Under the pieces are notes generated by a model. The model made no database searches, was not told where the DNA came from, and saw only the letters and a program-made list of their open reading frames with translations. From Streptomyces sp. SLBN-31 (lineage in GTDB: Bacteria > Actinomycetota > Actinomycetes > Streptomycetales > Streptomycetaceae), in NCBI RefSeq assembly GCF_006715395.1, contig NZ_VFNC01000001.1, positions 2,232,001-2,296,000 of the forward strand: a stretch of 64,000 bases of DNA, written 5' to 3'. The translations under genes were made by a program, and so were the position numbers. Numbering within the stretch: the stretch's first letter is position 1; each line of letters opens with the position of its first letter. This document shows positions 1-7,945 of this stretch, one piece after another.

Positions 1-88
1 CGTCGACGGTGTGACGGCACACGACGCGTGAATCGCCTCCTTCGGGCCGCCGCGATTTTCCGGGCTGCTCTTCTCTCAACGCAGAAGG

Positions 89-104
89 TTTTGCATAATG
101 CAAT
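89..104 (+). promoter_or_regulatory. TTTTGCATAATGCAA-type palindrome, site 1
   Basis: The sequence reads TTTTGCATAATGCAAT and lies 43 bases upstream of the GTG start of the membrane protein gene at 148. It is one of four near-identical copies in the window (also 3868, 5726 and 7882) and is AT-rich against a very GC-rich background. In the direction of the gene the centre reads TGCATAAT, which also resembles an extended -10 element. It could be an operator, a promoter core or both. The repetition is seen directly; the regulatory role is inferred. Confidence 0.6.
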
Positions 105-147
105 GGAAAGGTGAAGGGCTCTGCCGAACTCCGGCAGTGCTGACGAG

Positions 148-909
148 GTGAAAGCCGGTCCAACCGCGGGGCACGTCCCCGAGTGGTGGCTGGCAGACGG
201 ATGCGGGGGTGTGACGCGCGTGCGTCGCAAGGGTCGGCACTCGTCCCCCTCCCAGCCTCGCCTCATGGAGCATCTGCGGACTTCGGTATGGGGCCCGGCG
301 GAGTTCGTCGGGCGGCCACCCTGGTGGCTGGTGGGGGAGGGGCTCCTGGCGGCAGTACTCGGCGCCGGGGCGATCGTCGGTACGGCGCTTTTCGGTGCCT
401 GGACGGGCAGGCTCTCGCTGGCCGACGGCGAGGCGGGTCTTGTGTGCGCCGGAGCCCTGGCCCTGTATCTGTCTTTTGCCGGGGCCGGACGCGCACTGGT
501 CGGCATCGTCGCGTTGCTCGGTATGTGCCTCGCGCTGCAGGCTCCGCAGGCCGCGGCAGGCATGGTGCTGGCGGAACGGGGGCGGGTGCAGTCCGTGGTG
601 GTGACGTCGGTCGAGGACGGCCGGGCTTCGGACGGCTCCCCTGGCCGGTACCTGTGTTCGGTGGTGGACGCCGACGGTGTTCCGCTCAAGGTCCGCATCT
701 GGCGTGGCTGCGGGAAGACGACCCGGCCCGGAGACGCGCTCGCCGTCGTGGACGACCCGGAGGGACGGGTGCCCCCGCGCGGTGCGCAGACGGGGCCCAG
801 TGCCTCCGGGGCGCTGTTCGACATTGGCCCCTGGATCACAGCCCTCGCAGCCGCGACATTCCTCGCTGTCGTCCGCTCCTACCGGCTCTCCTACCCCGCC
901 AAGACCTGA
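148..909 (+). CDS. Membrane protein of unknown function
   Basis: A 253-residue protein. Residues from about 60 to 135 hold two or three hydrophobic helices. A polar, probably extracytoplasmic domain follows at about 140-225 with the look of a small beta domain (YLCSVVDADG, KVRIWRGCGK), and a last hydrophobic helix lies near the C-terminus (WITALAAATFLAVV). This helix-domain-helix plan resembles DUF3592-type proteins, but I do not recognise a specific family. The GTG start at 148 is preceded by GACGAG; GTG at 211 or ATG at 265 are possible alternatives. It sits just downstream of palindrome site 1 and converges with the DUF4142 gene. Confidence 0.65.
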   Translation: MKAGPTAGHVPEWWLADGCGGVTRVRRKGRHSSPSQPRLMEHLRTSVWGPAEFVGRPPWWLVGEGLLAAVLGAGAIVGTALFGAWTGRLSLADGEAGLVCAGALALYLSFAGAGRALVGIVALLGMCLALQAPQAAAGMVLAERGRVQSVVVTSVEDGRASDGSPGRYLCSVVDADGVPLKVRIWRGCGKTTRPGDALAVVDDPEGRVPPRGAQTGPSASGALFDIGPWITALAAATFLAVVRSYRLSYPAKT

Positions 910-944
910 AATCCGTCCGGCAGCGGTCAGGCAGACCGCGGTGA

Positions 945-1685
945 TCAGCGGGCCGACGGGCTGGGTGCCGGGGAGGCGGTGTTGATGTTCAGGTCGGGAC
1001 GGGGGGTGAGCACGGCGACCGGGGCGCCGGGTTGGGCCGCGGGTGGGGTGAGCTGCTCCTTGGGGAGTTTGGGCGGAGTGGTCTGCTGGAAGTTGACCTG
1101 GTCGAAGTTCACGACGCCGGTCTTCTCCAGCACGGTGATGTGGTCCAGGACGGTGTCGTTGGCCAGGTCGGCGAGCTGACGAACGAGCGTGTTCTTGGTG
1201 CTTGCGCGGATCTTGGCGATGGTGGGGAAGATCTGGCCGTGGGTGACGCGCATGATGTTGGCGGCGGTGGTGTCGAACTGTTTTCCGGACTCGGCCGCCG
1301 ACGTCTGCACGAACTGCTGCTGTTGCGGGGTGGCCTGGTTGGGCAGCGTGATGTTCAGCTCGGGGGCGATCTTGCGGCACAGCTCGTCGAGCCCGGCATG
1401 ACCGACGACCAGATGCCTGCCTGCCTCGCGCATCTCGGCAGTCGACCCCTTCTGGATCGCCAGCTCGCCCAGCGGGTACTCCCACAGCCCGGCTGAACGC
1501 ACCTTGACGACGAAGTCACGGTCGCCTTCGGTGAGCGGGCCGTACTGCGTGCTGGCGATGATCCGGTTCGGGTCGCTGGACACCTTCTGCACGCCGAGCA
1601 TGGCGGGGTAGGCGAGTGCGCTGAGGGTCAGTGCCAGCGCGCCGAGCACGACGACGGATCCGGCCTTGTTGTGTGAGATGGGCAT
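945..1685 (-). CDS. DUF4142 domain protein, paralogue 1
   Basis: A 246-residue exported protein. The N-terminus carries a short basic stretch and a hydrophobic helix (VVVLGALALTLSALAYPAML), likely a signal peptide or anchor. The rest is helical and contains the DUF4142 landmarks: DRDFVVKVRSAGLWE, the GRHLVVGHAGLDE segment and a late TVLDHITVLEKTG helix. The tail is Pro/Ala-rich. DUF4142 proteins are ferritin-like helical bundles of unknown function, often induced by stress. The start ATG at 1685 begins MPIS, as in the neighbouring paralogue. Its upstream region resembles that of the paralogue (a TTGC, GGTAAA, TTGCA series). Family assignment is firm; function is unknown. Confidence 0.85.
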   Translation of the reverse strand: MPISHNKAGSVVVLGALALTLSALAYPAMLGVQKVSSDPNRIIASTQYGPLTEGDRDFVVKVRSAGLWEYPLGELAIQKGSTAEMREAGRHLVVGHAGLDELCRKIAPELNITLPNQATPQQQQFVQTSAAESGKQFDTTAANIMRVTHGQIFPTIAKIRASTKNTLVRQLADLANDTVLDHITVLEKTGVVNFDQVNFQQTTPPKLPKEQLTPPAAQPGAPVAVLTPRPDLNINTASPAPSPSAR

Positions 1686-1800
1686 GCTGCCTCCAGACGC
1701 GAGCGGCTTGTACGTCCAGAGGTACGGGCAGGCCGGACGGGCCGATCATTGCGCTGGGTAAAATTTGCATGCCGGTGTGCCGTGCGTCGCATTGCTGAGG

Positions 1801-2565
1801 TCATCCGACGGTGGGAGCAGGGGACGCCGACGGCGTCGTGGCCGGACCCGTCGGTACGCCCCCGGTCGGCAGTCCGGGGGGCACGGTGAGAGTGACCATC
1901 GGTGCTCCGGGCTGCGGCACCGGAGGTGTGACCTGGCCGGAGGGGAGCTTCGGCGGGGTCGTCTCCTGGAAGTTGACCTGGGCGAAGTTGACCAGCCCGG
2001 TGTTCTCCATCTGCGTGATGTGGTCCAGGACCACGTCGTTGGCCTGGTCGGCCAACTGACGCACGAGGGCGTTCCGGGTGGTGGAGCGGATCTTGGCGAT
2101 GGTGTTGAAGATCGAGCCGTGAGTGACACGCAGGATGTTGGCGAAGTCGGAGTCGAACTGCTTGCCGGTGTCCGACTTGAACGTGTCCAGGAAGCCCTGC
2201 TGCTGCGGTGTGGGCTGGTTGGGGATGGTGATGTTCAGCTCCGGGGCGATCTTGCGACAGTTGGCGTCGAGCGCGGCGTGCCCGATGACCAGGTGCCGCC
2301 CGGCCTCGCGTACGGCCGCCGTCGTTCCCTTCTTCATCGCCAGGTCCCCTGAGGGGCCCTCCCACAGTCCGGCGGAGCGGACGAAGACGACGAAGTTGCG
2401 GTCGGCTTCGGTGAGTGGCCCCCATTGCGTGCTGGCGATCACGCGCGACTGGTTCGTGGACGCGTTCTGGATGCCGAGCATGCTCGGGTAGGCCAGCGCG
2501 GCGAGCGTGACGCTCAGGGCTCCGCCCACGAAGACGGTTCCGATCGTGTTGCGAGAGATGGGCAT
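1801..2565 (-). CDS. DUF4142 domain protein, paralogue 2
   Basis: A 254-residue paralogue of the gene at 945-1685, in tandem and on the same strand, with 115 bases between them. It has the same layout: MPIS start, hydrophobic N-terminal helix, DRNFVVFVRSAGLWE, GRHLVIGHAALD, VVLDHITQMENTG and a Pro-rich tail. The two proteins match along their whole length, so this is a tandem duplication that has diverged considerably. The open frame extends upstream to 3174, but the ATG at 2565 is chosen because it matches the paralogue and the signal-like helix. A partial palindrome (2645-2660) lies 80 bases upstream. Confidence 0.85.
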   Translation of the reverse strand: MPISRNTIGTVFVGGALSVTLAALAYPSMLGIQNASTNQSRVIASTQWGPLTEADRNFVVFVRSAGLWEGPSGDLAMKKGTTAAVREAGRHLVIGHAALDANCRKIAPELNITIPNQPTPQQQGFLDTFKSDTGKQFDSDFANILRVTHGSIFNTIAKIRSTTRNALVRQLADQANDVVLDHITQMENTGLVNFAQVNFQETTPPKLPSGQVTPPVPQPGAPMVTLTVPPGLPTGGVPTGPATTPSASPAPTVG

Positions 2566-3574
2566 GGCGCCTCCCGGTTTGGACGGTGGGTACGTCGGCA
2601 GGTACGGCCCCGCAACGGAAAGAGAACCCTTGCCCCAGGTAAAGCTTGCACTATGCCAAGCTGGGTGAGAGAAGCCGCCGATCATTGATGGTCCGCGCAG
2701 TCGCAGAGTGTTCGAGGGAGGGGCGGTATCTGTGGGGCAAGTGATGCGCCGATACAGCGAGGGAGGCGGCGCGCCTGTGGAAGTCGGTGACATGGGTGGC
2801 CGAACCGTTCGCAGGAGCCGGATACGGGTGACCATCGGAGAAGAGCGGATCGGAGCCGGGGAAAGAGACCCGGCCGGCGGCAGGAGCAACCTCGCTGTGG
2901 TGGCCGGAGACGTGTCGTCCGACGCGATCAAGTTGTTCAGGCAGCGGGTGTCGTCCGGCAGGCGCGGTTTCGGCGTGAGGCGGTATGTACGGCGTCCATG
3001 CCCGCGGTCGGCGTGCGGCCTGTTCGCGTCGCTGTCCTGGAGGGCCTGGGTCTCGTGCTGTTCAGTGCCTTTTCTGATACCGAACAGGTCCCCTTCGAAA
3101 GCCTGGACCGGCACGTCGGCCTGGCGCGGTGACTGTGACCCCGATGTTTCTGACCAGCATGGTGCCGCCCGCACAGATCACGTCGGCCGTGAGGGCCTGG
3201 TGCCGGGAGGTGCCACCGGCCTTGAGGGTCCTGCAGTTGGGGAGCTGGGTGTGTCGCCACCGAACATGTCGGTAGAAGCGTCGATCTTCCAGGCGATCGT
3301 GACACAGGCCGCCCGGGCGACCATTCGCCCGCGATGTCATCGAGCATGCACGCGGCGCCGCAGTGGCTGATGGCCTTGGCGGGGGCCGACCCCCCTGGGG
3401 CGGTTCCGACGGGTGCGGGCCGCCCCCCTTGCGTTCACCGGGCTGGATGTGTGGCGAGCGTGGCCTGGCTGACTCGGCGCATGCCGGAAGCTGTCACGTC
3501 GTCCTGGGCGCCGAGCTTGCGCAACAGCACCGCCAGCGCGGTCTGCAGGACCATCGGGGGTGGTTCTGCGGCCG
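2566..3574. other. About 1 kb without a recognisable gene
   Basis: Open frames exist on both strands (for example 2708-3370 plus), but none has a recognisable domain and they overlap extensively. The first 100 bases hold the promoter region of the second DUF4142 gene. The rest may be decayed coding sequence: one minus-strand stretch near 3430-3560 reads like a short amphipathic helical fragment, but I cannot assign it. Confidence 0.5.
2645..2660 (-). promoter_or_regulatory. Palindrome variant, site 2
   Basis: On the minus strand the sequence is CTTGGCATAGTGCAAG, a near-perfect inverted repeat with the same GCAT-A-GTGC core as the strong sites. It lies 80 bases upstream of the second DUF4142 gene. 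The first DUF4142 gene has only a shortened form (GGCATGCAAATTT, around 1763-1775) at the same distance. Role inferred from similarity to the other sites. Confidence 0.4.
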
Positions 3575-3820
3575 TCACCTCTCGTGCAGGCGCGCCGCCG
3601 CAACGCGCCCCGGCCGCATGATGCGTATCTTGCTGCTTTCGCAGGCGGGGCAGCGAGGCGACTGCAAGGGTGAGGGCACGAGTCTGGCGCCGAGGTGGTA
3701 GACGGCGGTAATCCGCGCGTGCTCGTCCACGGTCACGTCGACGTCGTACGTGTCCTCCCAGCCGTGTCCGCAGTCGAGGCACGCGAACGAGTAGGAGCGC
3801 TGGACGTGCTCTGTGTGCAT
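3575..3820 (-). CDS. Small zinc-ribbon protein
   Basis: An 81-residue protein with two CxxC pairs: FACLDCGHGW near residue 14 and PRCPACESSKI near residue 58. This is the arrangement of a compact zinc ribbon. The segment between them is beta-like (TYDVDVTVDEHARITAVYHL). A strong Shine-Dalgarno, GAGGAGGTGGGCC, immediately precedes the ATG at 3820. The full palindrome at 3868-3884 lies 48 bases upstream. Function is unknown; nucleic-acid or protein binding is possible for a ribbon of this size. Confidence 0.7.
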   Translation of the reverse strand: MHTEHVQRSYSFACLDCGHGWEDTYDVDVTVDEHARITAVYHLGARLVPSPLQSPRCPACESSKIRIMRPGRVAAARLHER

Positions 3821-3867
3821 GGCCCACCTCCTCGTGCGATCGGGATGTCCGGACTCTCTGTACCCAT

Positions 3868-3884
3868 TTTTGCACAGTGCAAAA
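3868..3884 (-). promoter_or_regulatory. Palindrome TTTTGCAC-A-GTGCAAAA, site 4
   Basis: A perfect 17-base inverted repeat centred on one base, located 48 bases upstream of the zinc-ribbon gene. The same flanks (TTTTGCA and TGCAAAA) occur at 5726 and 7882. Likely operator or promoter core (inferred). Confidence 0.6.
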
Positions 3885-3917
3885 GCAGGCGGTGGCTGGA
3901 GTCGCCTCCTGATGTCG

Positions 3918-5708
3918 TCAGGGAGTCGGGTGGACCGCGCGCAGCGCGCTTTGGTGGCTGAGCCAGCCGACCGGTTTCCCCTGCTCCGAGTCGAGGACAG
4001 GTACCCCCGTTCCGGCAGCTGACAGGAGGGCGTGCAGTGCCTGGCCGAGAGGCTGGTCGGCAAGTATGGGCGCCGGAGTCTCGGCGAGCTGTCCGACCTG
4101 CGTCGGCGCGTCTTCCGGCTGTTCCGCGAGTGCTTCGGCCACTGCCTGCGCGGTCACGACACCGGTGTACCCCCCGACGTCGTCGACGACCGGGAGGGCG
4201 CCGTGGCCGGACAGGCTCAGCAGGTCGGCGGCGTCCGCAAGGGCCGTTGACACAGTCAGCGGTGAGGGCAGCGGTTCCATGACGGCGCTGACGCGCTGGG
4301 TGCCGATGCGTGCGCCGGGGACGGGGCCTTCGAGGTCGATGCCGCGCCGGCGCAGCTTGAGGGTGTAGATCGTGTCGTGGGTCAGCAGGCGGCTGGTGGC
4401 CGTGGCCAGGACGATCGCGAGCATCAGCGGCAGGATGATCGAGTACTCGCCGGTGAGTTCGAAGAGGATGACCACGGCGGTGATCGGCGCGCGGGCCGCG
4501 CCGGCGAAGACGGCGCCCATGCCGACCAGCGCGTAGGCGCCCACCGCACCGGCGGAATGGGGCAGCAGGTGATGGACGCCGATGCCGTATGCCGAGCCCA
4601 GCATCGCGCCGATGAACAAACTGGGGGCGAACACCCCGCCCGAGCCGCCGATGCCGATGGTGAGGCTGGTCGCCAGCATCTTGCCCGCGAGCAGCAGGAG
4701 CAGGAAGCCGACCGCGTACTGGCCCTCGGTCGCCTTCTGGAGCACCGGGTATCCGACACCGTACATCTCCGGAAGGACCAGCAGCACCAGGCCGAGCGCG
4801 AGGCCGCCGACCGCCGGGCGCAGCCACTCCGGACCGCGCCAAAGCCAGTCGCAGGCGTCCTCGATCAGATACAGGAACCGGGAGAAGCCCACGCCCACCG
4901 CCGCGGCGCCGACGCCGAGCACGGCGAAGAGGCCGTACTGCGCGAGATGGTCCACGTGGAAGTCCGGAAGGCTCAAAAAGGCGCTGTTGCCGAAAGCGGC
5001 CCGCCCGATGATGCTCGCGGTGACGCTGGCCAGGACCGTCGCCCCGAAGGCCTCGGCGCTGAAGGTGCCCAGAATCAACTCCATCGCGAAGAACACGCCG
5101 GCCAGTGGGGCGTTGAAGGTGGCCGCGATGCCACCCGCCGCACCGCAGGCGACCAGCAGCTTCATCCGGCCCTCGGTCGCCTTCGTGACCCGGCCGAGCG
5201 TGGAGCCGAGAGCCGAGCCGATCTGCACGATCGGGCCCTCACGGCCCACCGAGCCGCCCGAGCCGATGCACAGGGCGGAGGCAAGCGTCTTGACCACGGC
5301 GACCTTGGGGCTGATCCGCCCGCCGCGCTGGGCTACGGCCAACATCACCTCTGGCACCCCGTGCCCGCGCGCCTCCTTGGCGAACCGGTTCACCAGCGGC
5401 CCGTACAGCAGGCCGCCGATCACCGGGGCCAGGAGCACGAAGTACGCGCCGAGCCACGGCACGTGCGGGTTGTCCGCGCCGGGGGAGGCGGCGTAGTCGG
5501 CGTGGCCGGAAAAGAGATGTGTGAAGGTCTTGATGCACCAGCGGAAGACGACCGAGCCCGCGCCGGCCCCGGCGCCGACCGCGACGGCGAGTGCCATCAG
5601 CCCCCGAGGGACGTTTCGAAGTCCCGCGAACCTTGGTGCGGGTGTGAAGCCATGAGTTGTGCTGCTGGACACGTGCTTCCCGTCGGTTGCTGCCGGTACG
5701 ACGCTCAT
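3918..5708 (-). CDS. ClC-family chloride channel/transporter with CBS domains
   Basis: A protein of about 596 residues that moves chloride across the cytoplasmic membrane. The ClC signature runs are present: GSGGSVGREGPIVQIGSALG (with the gating Glu in GREGP), the GSGGVFAPSLFIGAMLG loop and an N-terminal GAGAGSVVFRW segment. Roughly ten hydrophobic helices fill residues 30-440. The C-terminal 140 residues form a pair of CBS-like repeats (SAVMEPLPSPLTVS; then LAETPAPILADQPLGQAL), which usually bind adenine nucleotides. ATG at 5708 fits the AAGGGG ribosome site better than the GTG at 5714. The gene is divergent from the stress protein gene, and a perfect copy of the palindrome lies between them, 18 bases upstream of this start. 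Confidence 0.92.
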   Translation of the reverse strand: MSVVPAATDGKHVSSSTTHGFTPAPRFAGLRNVPRGLMALAVAVGAGAGAGSVVFRWCIKTFTHLFSGHADYAASPGADNPHVPWLGAYFVLLAPVIGGLLYGPLVNRFAKEARGHGVPEVMLAVAQRGGRISPKVAVVKTLASALCIGSGGSVGREGPIVQIGSALGSTLGRVTKATEGRMKLLVACGAAGGIAATFNAPLAGVFFAMELILGTFSAEAFGATVLASVTASIIGRAAFGNSAFLSLPDFHVDHLAQYGLFAVLGVGAAAVGVGFSRFLYLIEDACDWLWRGPEWLRPAVGGLALGLVLLVLPEMYGVGYPVLQKATEGQYAVGFLLLLLAGKMLATSLTIGIGGSGGVFAPSLFIGAMLGSAYGIGVHHLLPHSAGAVGAYALVGMGAVFAGAARAPITAVVILFELTGEYSIILPLMLAIVLATATSRLLTHDTIYTLKLRRRGIDLEGPVPGARIGTQRVSAVMEPLPSPLTVSTALADAADLLSLSGHGALPVVDDVGGYTGVVTAQAVAEALAEQPEDAPTQVGQLAETPAPILADQPLGQALHALLSAAGTGVPVLDSEQGKPVGWLSHQSALRAVHPTP

Positions 5709-5725
5709 CGCCACCCCTTCCCTGC

Positions 5726-5742
5726 TTTTGCATTATGCAAAA
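5726..5742. promoter_or_regulatory. Palindrome TTTTGCATTATGCAAAA, site 5
   Basis: A perfect 17-base palindrome in the 149-base gap between the divergent ClC and universal stress protein genes. Read toward the ClC gene it is TTTTGCATAATGCAAAA, identical in its core to sites 1 and 6. The 18-base distance to the ClC ATG would suit a repressor site or a very short leader. It is the best copy of the motif in the window. Confidence 0.65.
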
Positions 5743-5857
5743 CTAGTCAAGGGTGCGCGTCACAGGCCGTCGTCCGTCGATCGGGGCCGAAGGGCCCCTG
5801 GGGGCGCGGGCCGCCTCGCAGGAGAGTGAGCGCACGCACGAGCCGCGGAGGCGAACG

Positions 5858-6298
5858 GTGAACGATCGCACTTCCCCACCCTTGATCGTGGTAGGTGTCG
5901 ACGGGTCCGAGGCCAGCCGGGCGGCGCTGCGCTGGGCGGCCCGCCAGGCCGAACTGACCGGTGCGCAGCTACGCCCCGTCCAGGCGTGGCGGCTGCCGAC
6001 CACGTACGGCATGCCGGCTGACTACTCGGACACCGACTTTGAGAAACAGACCCGCGACAACCTGCGGCGCACCGTCGAGGAGACACTGGGAGAGCATCCG
6101 GATCTACCCGTAGACCCCCGGGTCGTCGAAGGTCATCCGGCGGCAGTGTTGACCGACACGGCGAGGGAGGCCGACCTGCTGGTCGTCGGCAGTCACGGGC
6201 ACGGCGCCTTCGCCGGAATGCTCCTCGGTTCGGTCAGTCACCACTGCGTGCACCACGCCACCTGCCCAGTCCTGGTCGTCCGGGCCGGCAACGCCTGA
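5858..6298 (+). CDS. Universal stress protein, single UspA domain
   Basis: A 146-residue cytoplasmic UspA-fold protein. It opens with the usual beta strand (PPLIVVGVDGSEASRAALRW) and ends with the ATP-binding motif GSHGHGAFAGMLLGS followed by CPVLVVRAG, so it is of the nucleotide-binding type. GTG at 5858 is chosen because GGAGG stands 7 bases before it and the Usp fold begins right after. It is divergent from the ClC gene and shares the region holding palindrome site 5. Proteins of this family accumulate in stress, hypoxia and stationary phase. Confidence 0.93.
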   Translation: MNDRTSPPLIVVGVDGSEASRAALRWAARQAELTGAQLRPVQAWRLPTTYGMPADYSDTDFEKQTRDNLRRTVEETLGEHPDLPVDPRVVEGHPAAVLTDTAREADLLVVGSHGHGAFAGMLLGSVSHHCVHHATCPVLVVRAGNA

Positions 6299-6312
6299 CT
6301 TTGCCGCCAGGG

Positions 6313-7713
6313 TCAGTCGGCTTCGGCGTGTGCCTCGACGTCCTCGATCCCGCTGGGGCGTCCGGCCCGTGTCCACCGGACGTACAGTCCGGCCGCGATG
6401 AGCAGGGTCGCCGCGAGGGAGAGCATGGGCCAGCCGCGCAGCAGGTTCACTGCGAGGGTGAAGGCGACGGCCGCGGCGGCCAGGCCGTTGACCCAGGCCA
6501 GGGCCGTCTTGTGCTCGCGGGTGGCGAAGCGGGCCATGGCCGCCAGCCCTACCAGGAAGCTCACGAACACCGCGACGGCGTAGAAGAGCACCAGCTCCTG
6601 TTCCTGGCCCGCCGCGGCCACGATGATCAGGGCGGCGGCGGCCAGGTAGACCACGACAGACCAGTACGGGGTGTGGTGGTGGTTGGTGCGGCCCAGCACC
6701 GGCGGCAGTACACCGGGCCGCTCGGCCGTGCCGGACAGGGCTTTGAGCAGTCCGGGTCCGGCCTGGAAGGAGGAGCTGGCGGCGGCGAGCAGCAGCAGTG
6801 AGCTGGTCAGCTGGAAGGCGCCGTAGAGCAAGCCCGGCCCGGTGGCGGCGTGCGCGATGTCGGCGATCTGGGTGGAGTCGGCGCCGGGGATGCCGATGTG
6901 GAGCCGGACGGCGAGTGCTGTCAGGGCCAGGGTCAGGCCGCCGACGATGACGAGCAACAGGGCGAGCGTGCCGCGGCCGAAGCGGCGCCGATGGGTGTCG
7001 TCGAGTTGGGCGAGCTGGGCGATCGCGGTGGAGGGGGCCTCGATGCCGGTGGCCAGTGCCATGGCGACCGGAAAGGCCAGGACCACGGCGAGCACGGCGG
7101 AGCGTCCGGGGTCGGTCGTGGCGGCTGCGTGCCCGGCGGCGTGGGGCGAGGTGAAGCCCAGGACGAGGATGGCCACGGAGATGACGACGAAGGCCACGGT
7201 CATGAACGCGAAGAGCAGCCGTCCGCCGTGCCCGAACCAGGTCAGTCCCGCCACCACCACGAGAAGCAGCAGCGCCAGCGGTATCCGCCAGGCCGCCAGA
7301 GCGGGGAACAGGGCGATGACCGCGCTGGCCGCCGCGGCGATCGAAATACCGATGGTCAGGACGAAGTCGACCACCAGGGCGCCGATGGGCAGGAACGTCC
7401 AGCGGGCGCCGAAGGCTCGCCCGGCCGCAGCTGCCGCGCCGCCGCCCTTGGGAAAGCGCCGCACGAGCTGCCAGTAGTTCGCGGTCACGACCACGACCAG
7501 TCCGATGACCAGGCTCATCGTCGGCAGCAGCAGGGCCAGGTCGCCGTGCAGGGCGCGCAGCGCCGCCTCGATCGCGTATGCCACCGAGGAGACCGGATCG
7601 GCGATCACCGCGAAGGCGAACGCGAAGAAGAGAACCGAACGGCGTGGGCCACGGCCGCGCGCGGCGGGTGACGGGGCGGCTGTGACGGCGGCAGCCGACT
7701 TCGAAGGGGTCAC
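6313..7713 (-). CDS. APC-superfamily amino acid permease
   Basis: A 466-residue membrane protein with about twelve hydrophobic helices. The first helix carries the unwound motif typical of APC carriers (FAVIADPVSSVAYAIEAALR), and a PKGGGAAAA loop follows the second. The C-terminus is short and acidic. Substrate is not clear from sequence; amino acids or polyamines are the usual choices. GTG at 7713 follows a GGAAGG ribosome site. The gene converges with the stress protein gene, leaving only 14 bases between the two stops. Confidence 0.85.
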   Translation of the reverse strand: MTPSKSAAAVTAAPSPAARGRGPRRSVLFFAFAFAVIADPVSSVAYAIEAALRALHGDLALLLPTMSLVIGLVVVVTANYWQLVRRFPKGGGAAAAAGRAFGARWTFLPIGALVVDFVLTIGISIAAAASAVIALFPALAAWRIPLALLLLVVVAGLTWFGHGGRLLFAFMTVAFVVISVAILVLGFTSPHAAGHAAATTDPGRSAVLAVVLAFPVAMALATGIEAPSTAIAQLAQLDDTHRRRFGRGTLALLLVIVGGLTLALTALAVRLHIGIPGADSTQIADIAHAATGPGLLYGAFQLTSSLLLLAAASSSFQAGPGLLKALSGTAERPGVLPPVLGRTNHHHTPYWSVVVYLAAAALIIVAAAGQEQELVLFYAVAVFVSFLVGLAAMARFATREHKTALAWVNGLAAAAVAFTLAVNLLRGWPMLSLAATLLIAAGLYVRWTRAGRPSGIEDVEAHAEAD

Positions 7714-7881
7714 GCGAAGACCTTCCTTGATGTCCTTGCGGACGCTTCATCCAGGCACTTCGCCGACCCGTCTTCCCGGCACACCGCTGTCGATGCTACG
7801 TCAAGAAGCCGTCGAGACGGCGTTAGAAAGGCATCAAGATTCCCGGGTATCGGTCCGCGTGACCAGGCTTCTTGCCGAAAG

Positions 7882-7898
7882 CTTTGCATAATGCAAAA
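7882..7898 (+). promoter_or_regulatory. Palindrome CTTTGCATAATGCAAAA, site 6
   Basis: This copy differs from the 17-base palindrome by one terminal base and lies 47 bases upstream of the FAD monooxygenase ATG. The spacing is almost the same as for sites 1 (43) and 4 (48), which supports a shared promoter or operator function. Confidence 0.62.
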
Positions 7899-7945
7899 GT
7901 ATATGACGGGATGAACTGCCGGTGAGCTAAAGAGGCGAGGTACCG

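Noticed and set aside
2708..3370. A 220-codon plus-strand frame between the DUF4142 genes and the zinc-ribbon gene
   Set aside because: No domain, poor composition for a folded protein, and equal-length frames on the other strand. Kept as an unassigned gap.
3430..3560. Minus-strand segment reading like a NRPS condensation-domain helix (TALAVLLRKLGAQDDVT)
   Set aside because: Only about 20 residues fit; the neighbouring catalytic HHxxxDG region is not found in any frame.
4377..5861. A 494-codon plus-strand frame opposite the ClC gene
   Set aside because: Antisense shadow of a clear ClC gene; long antisense frames are common at this GC content.
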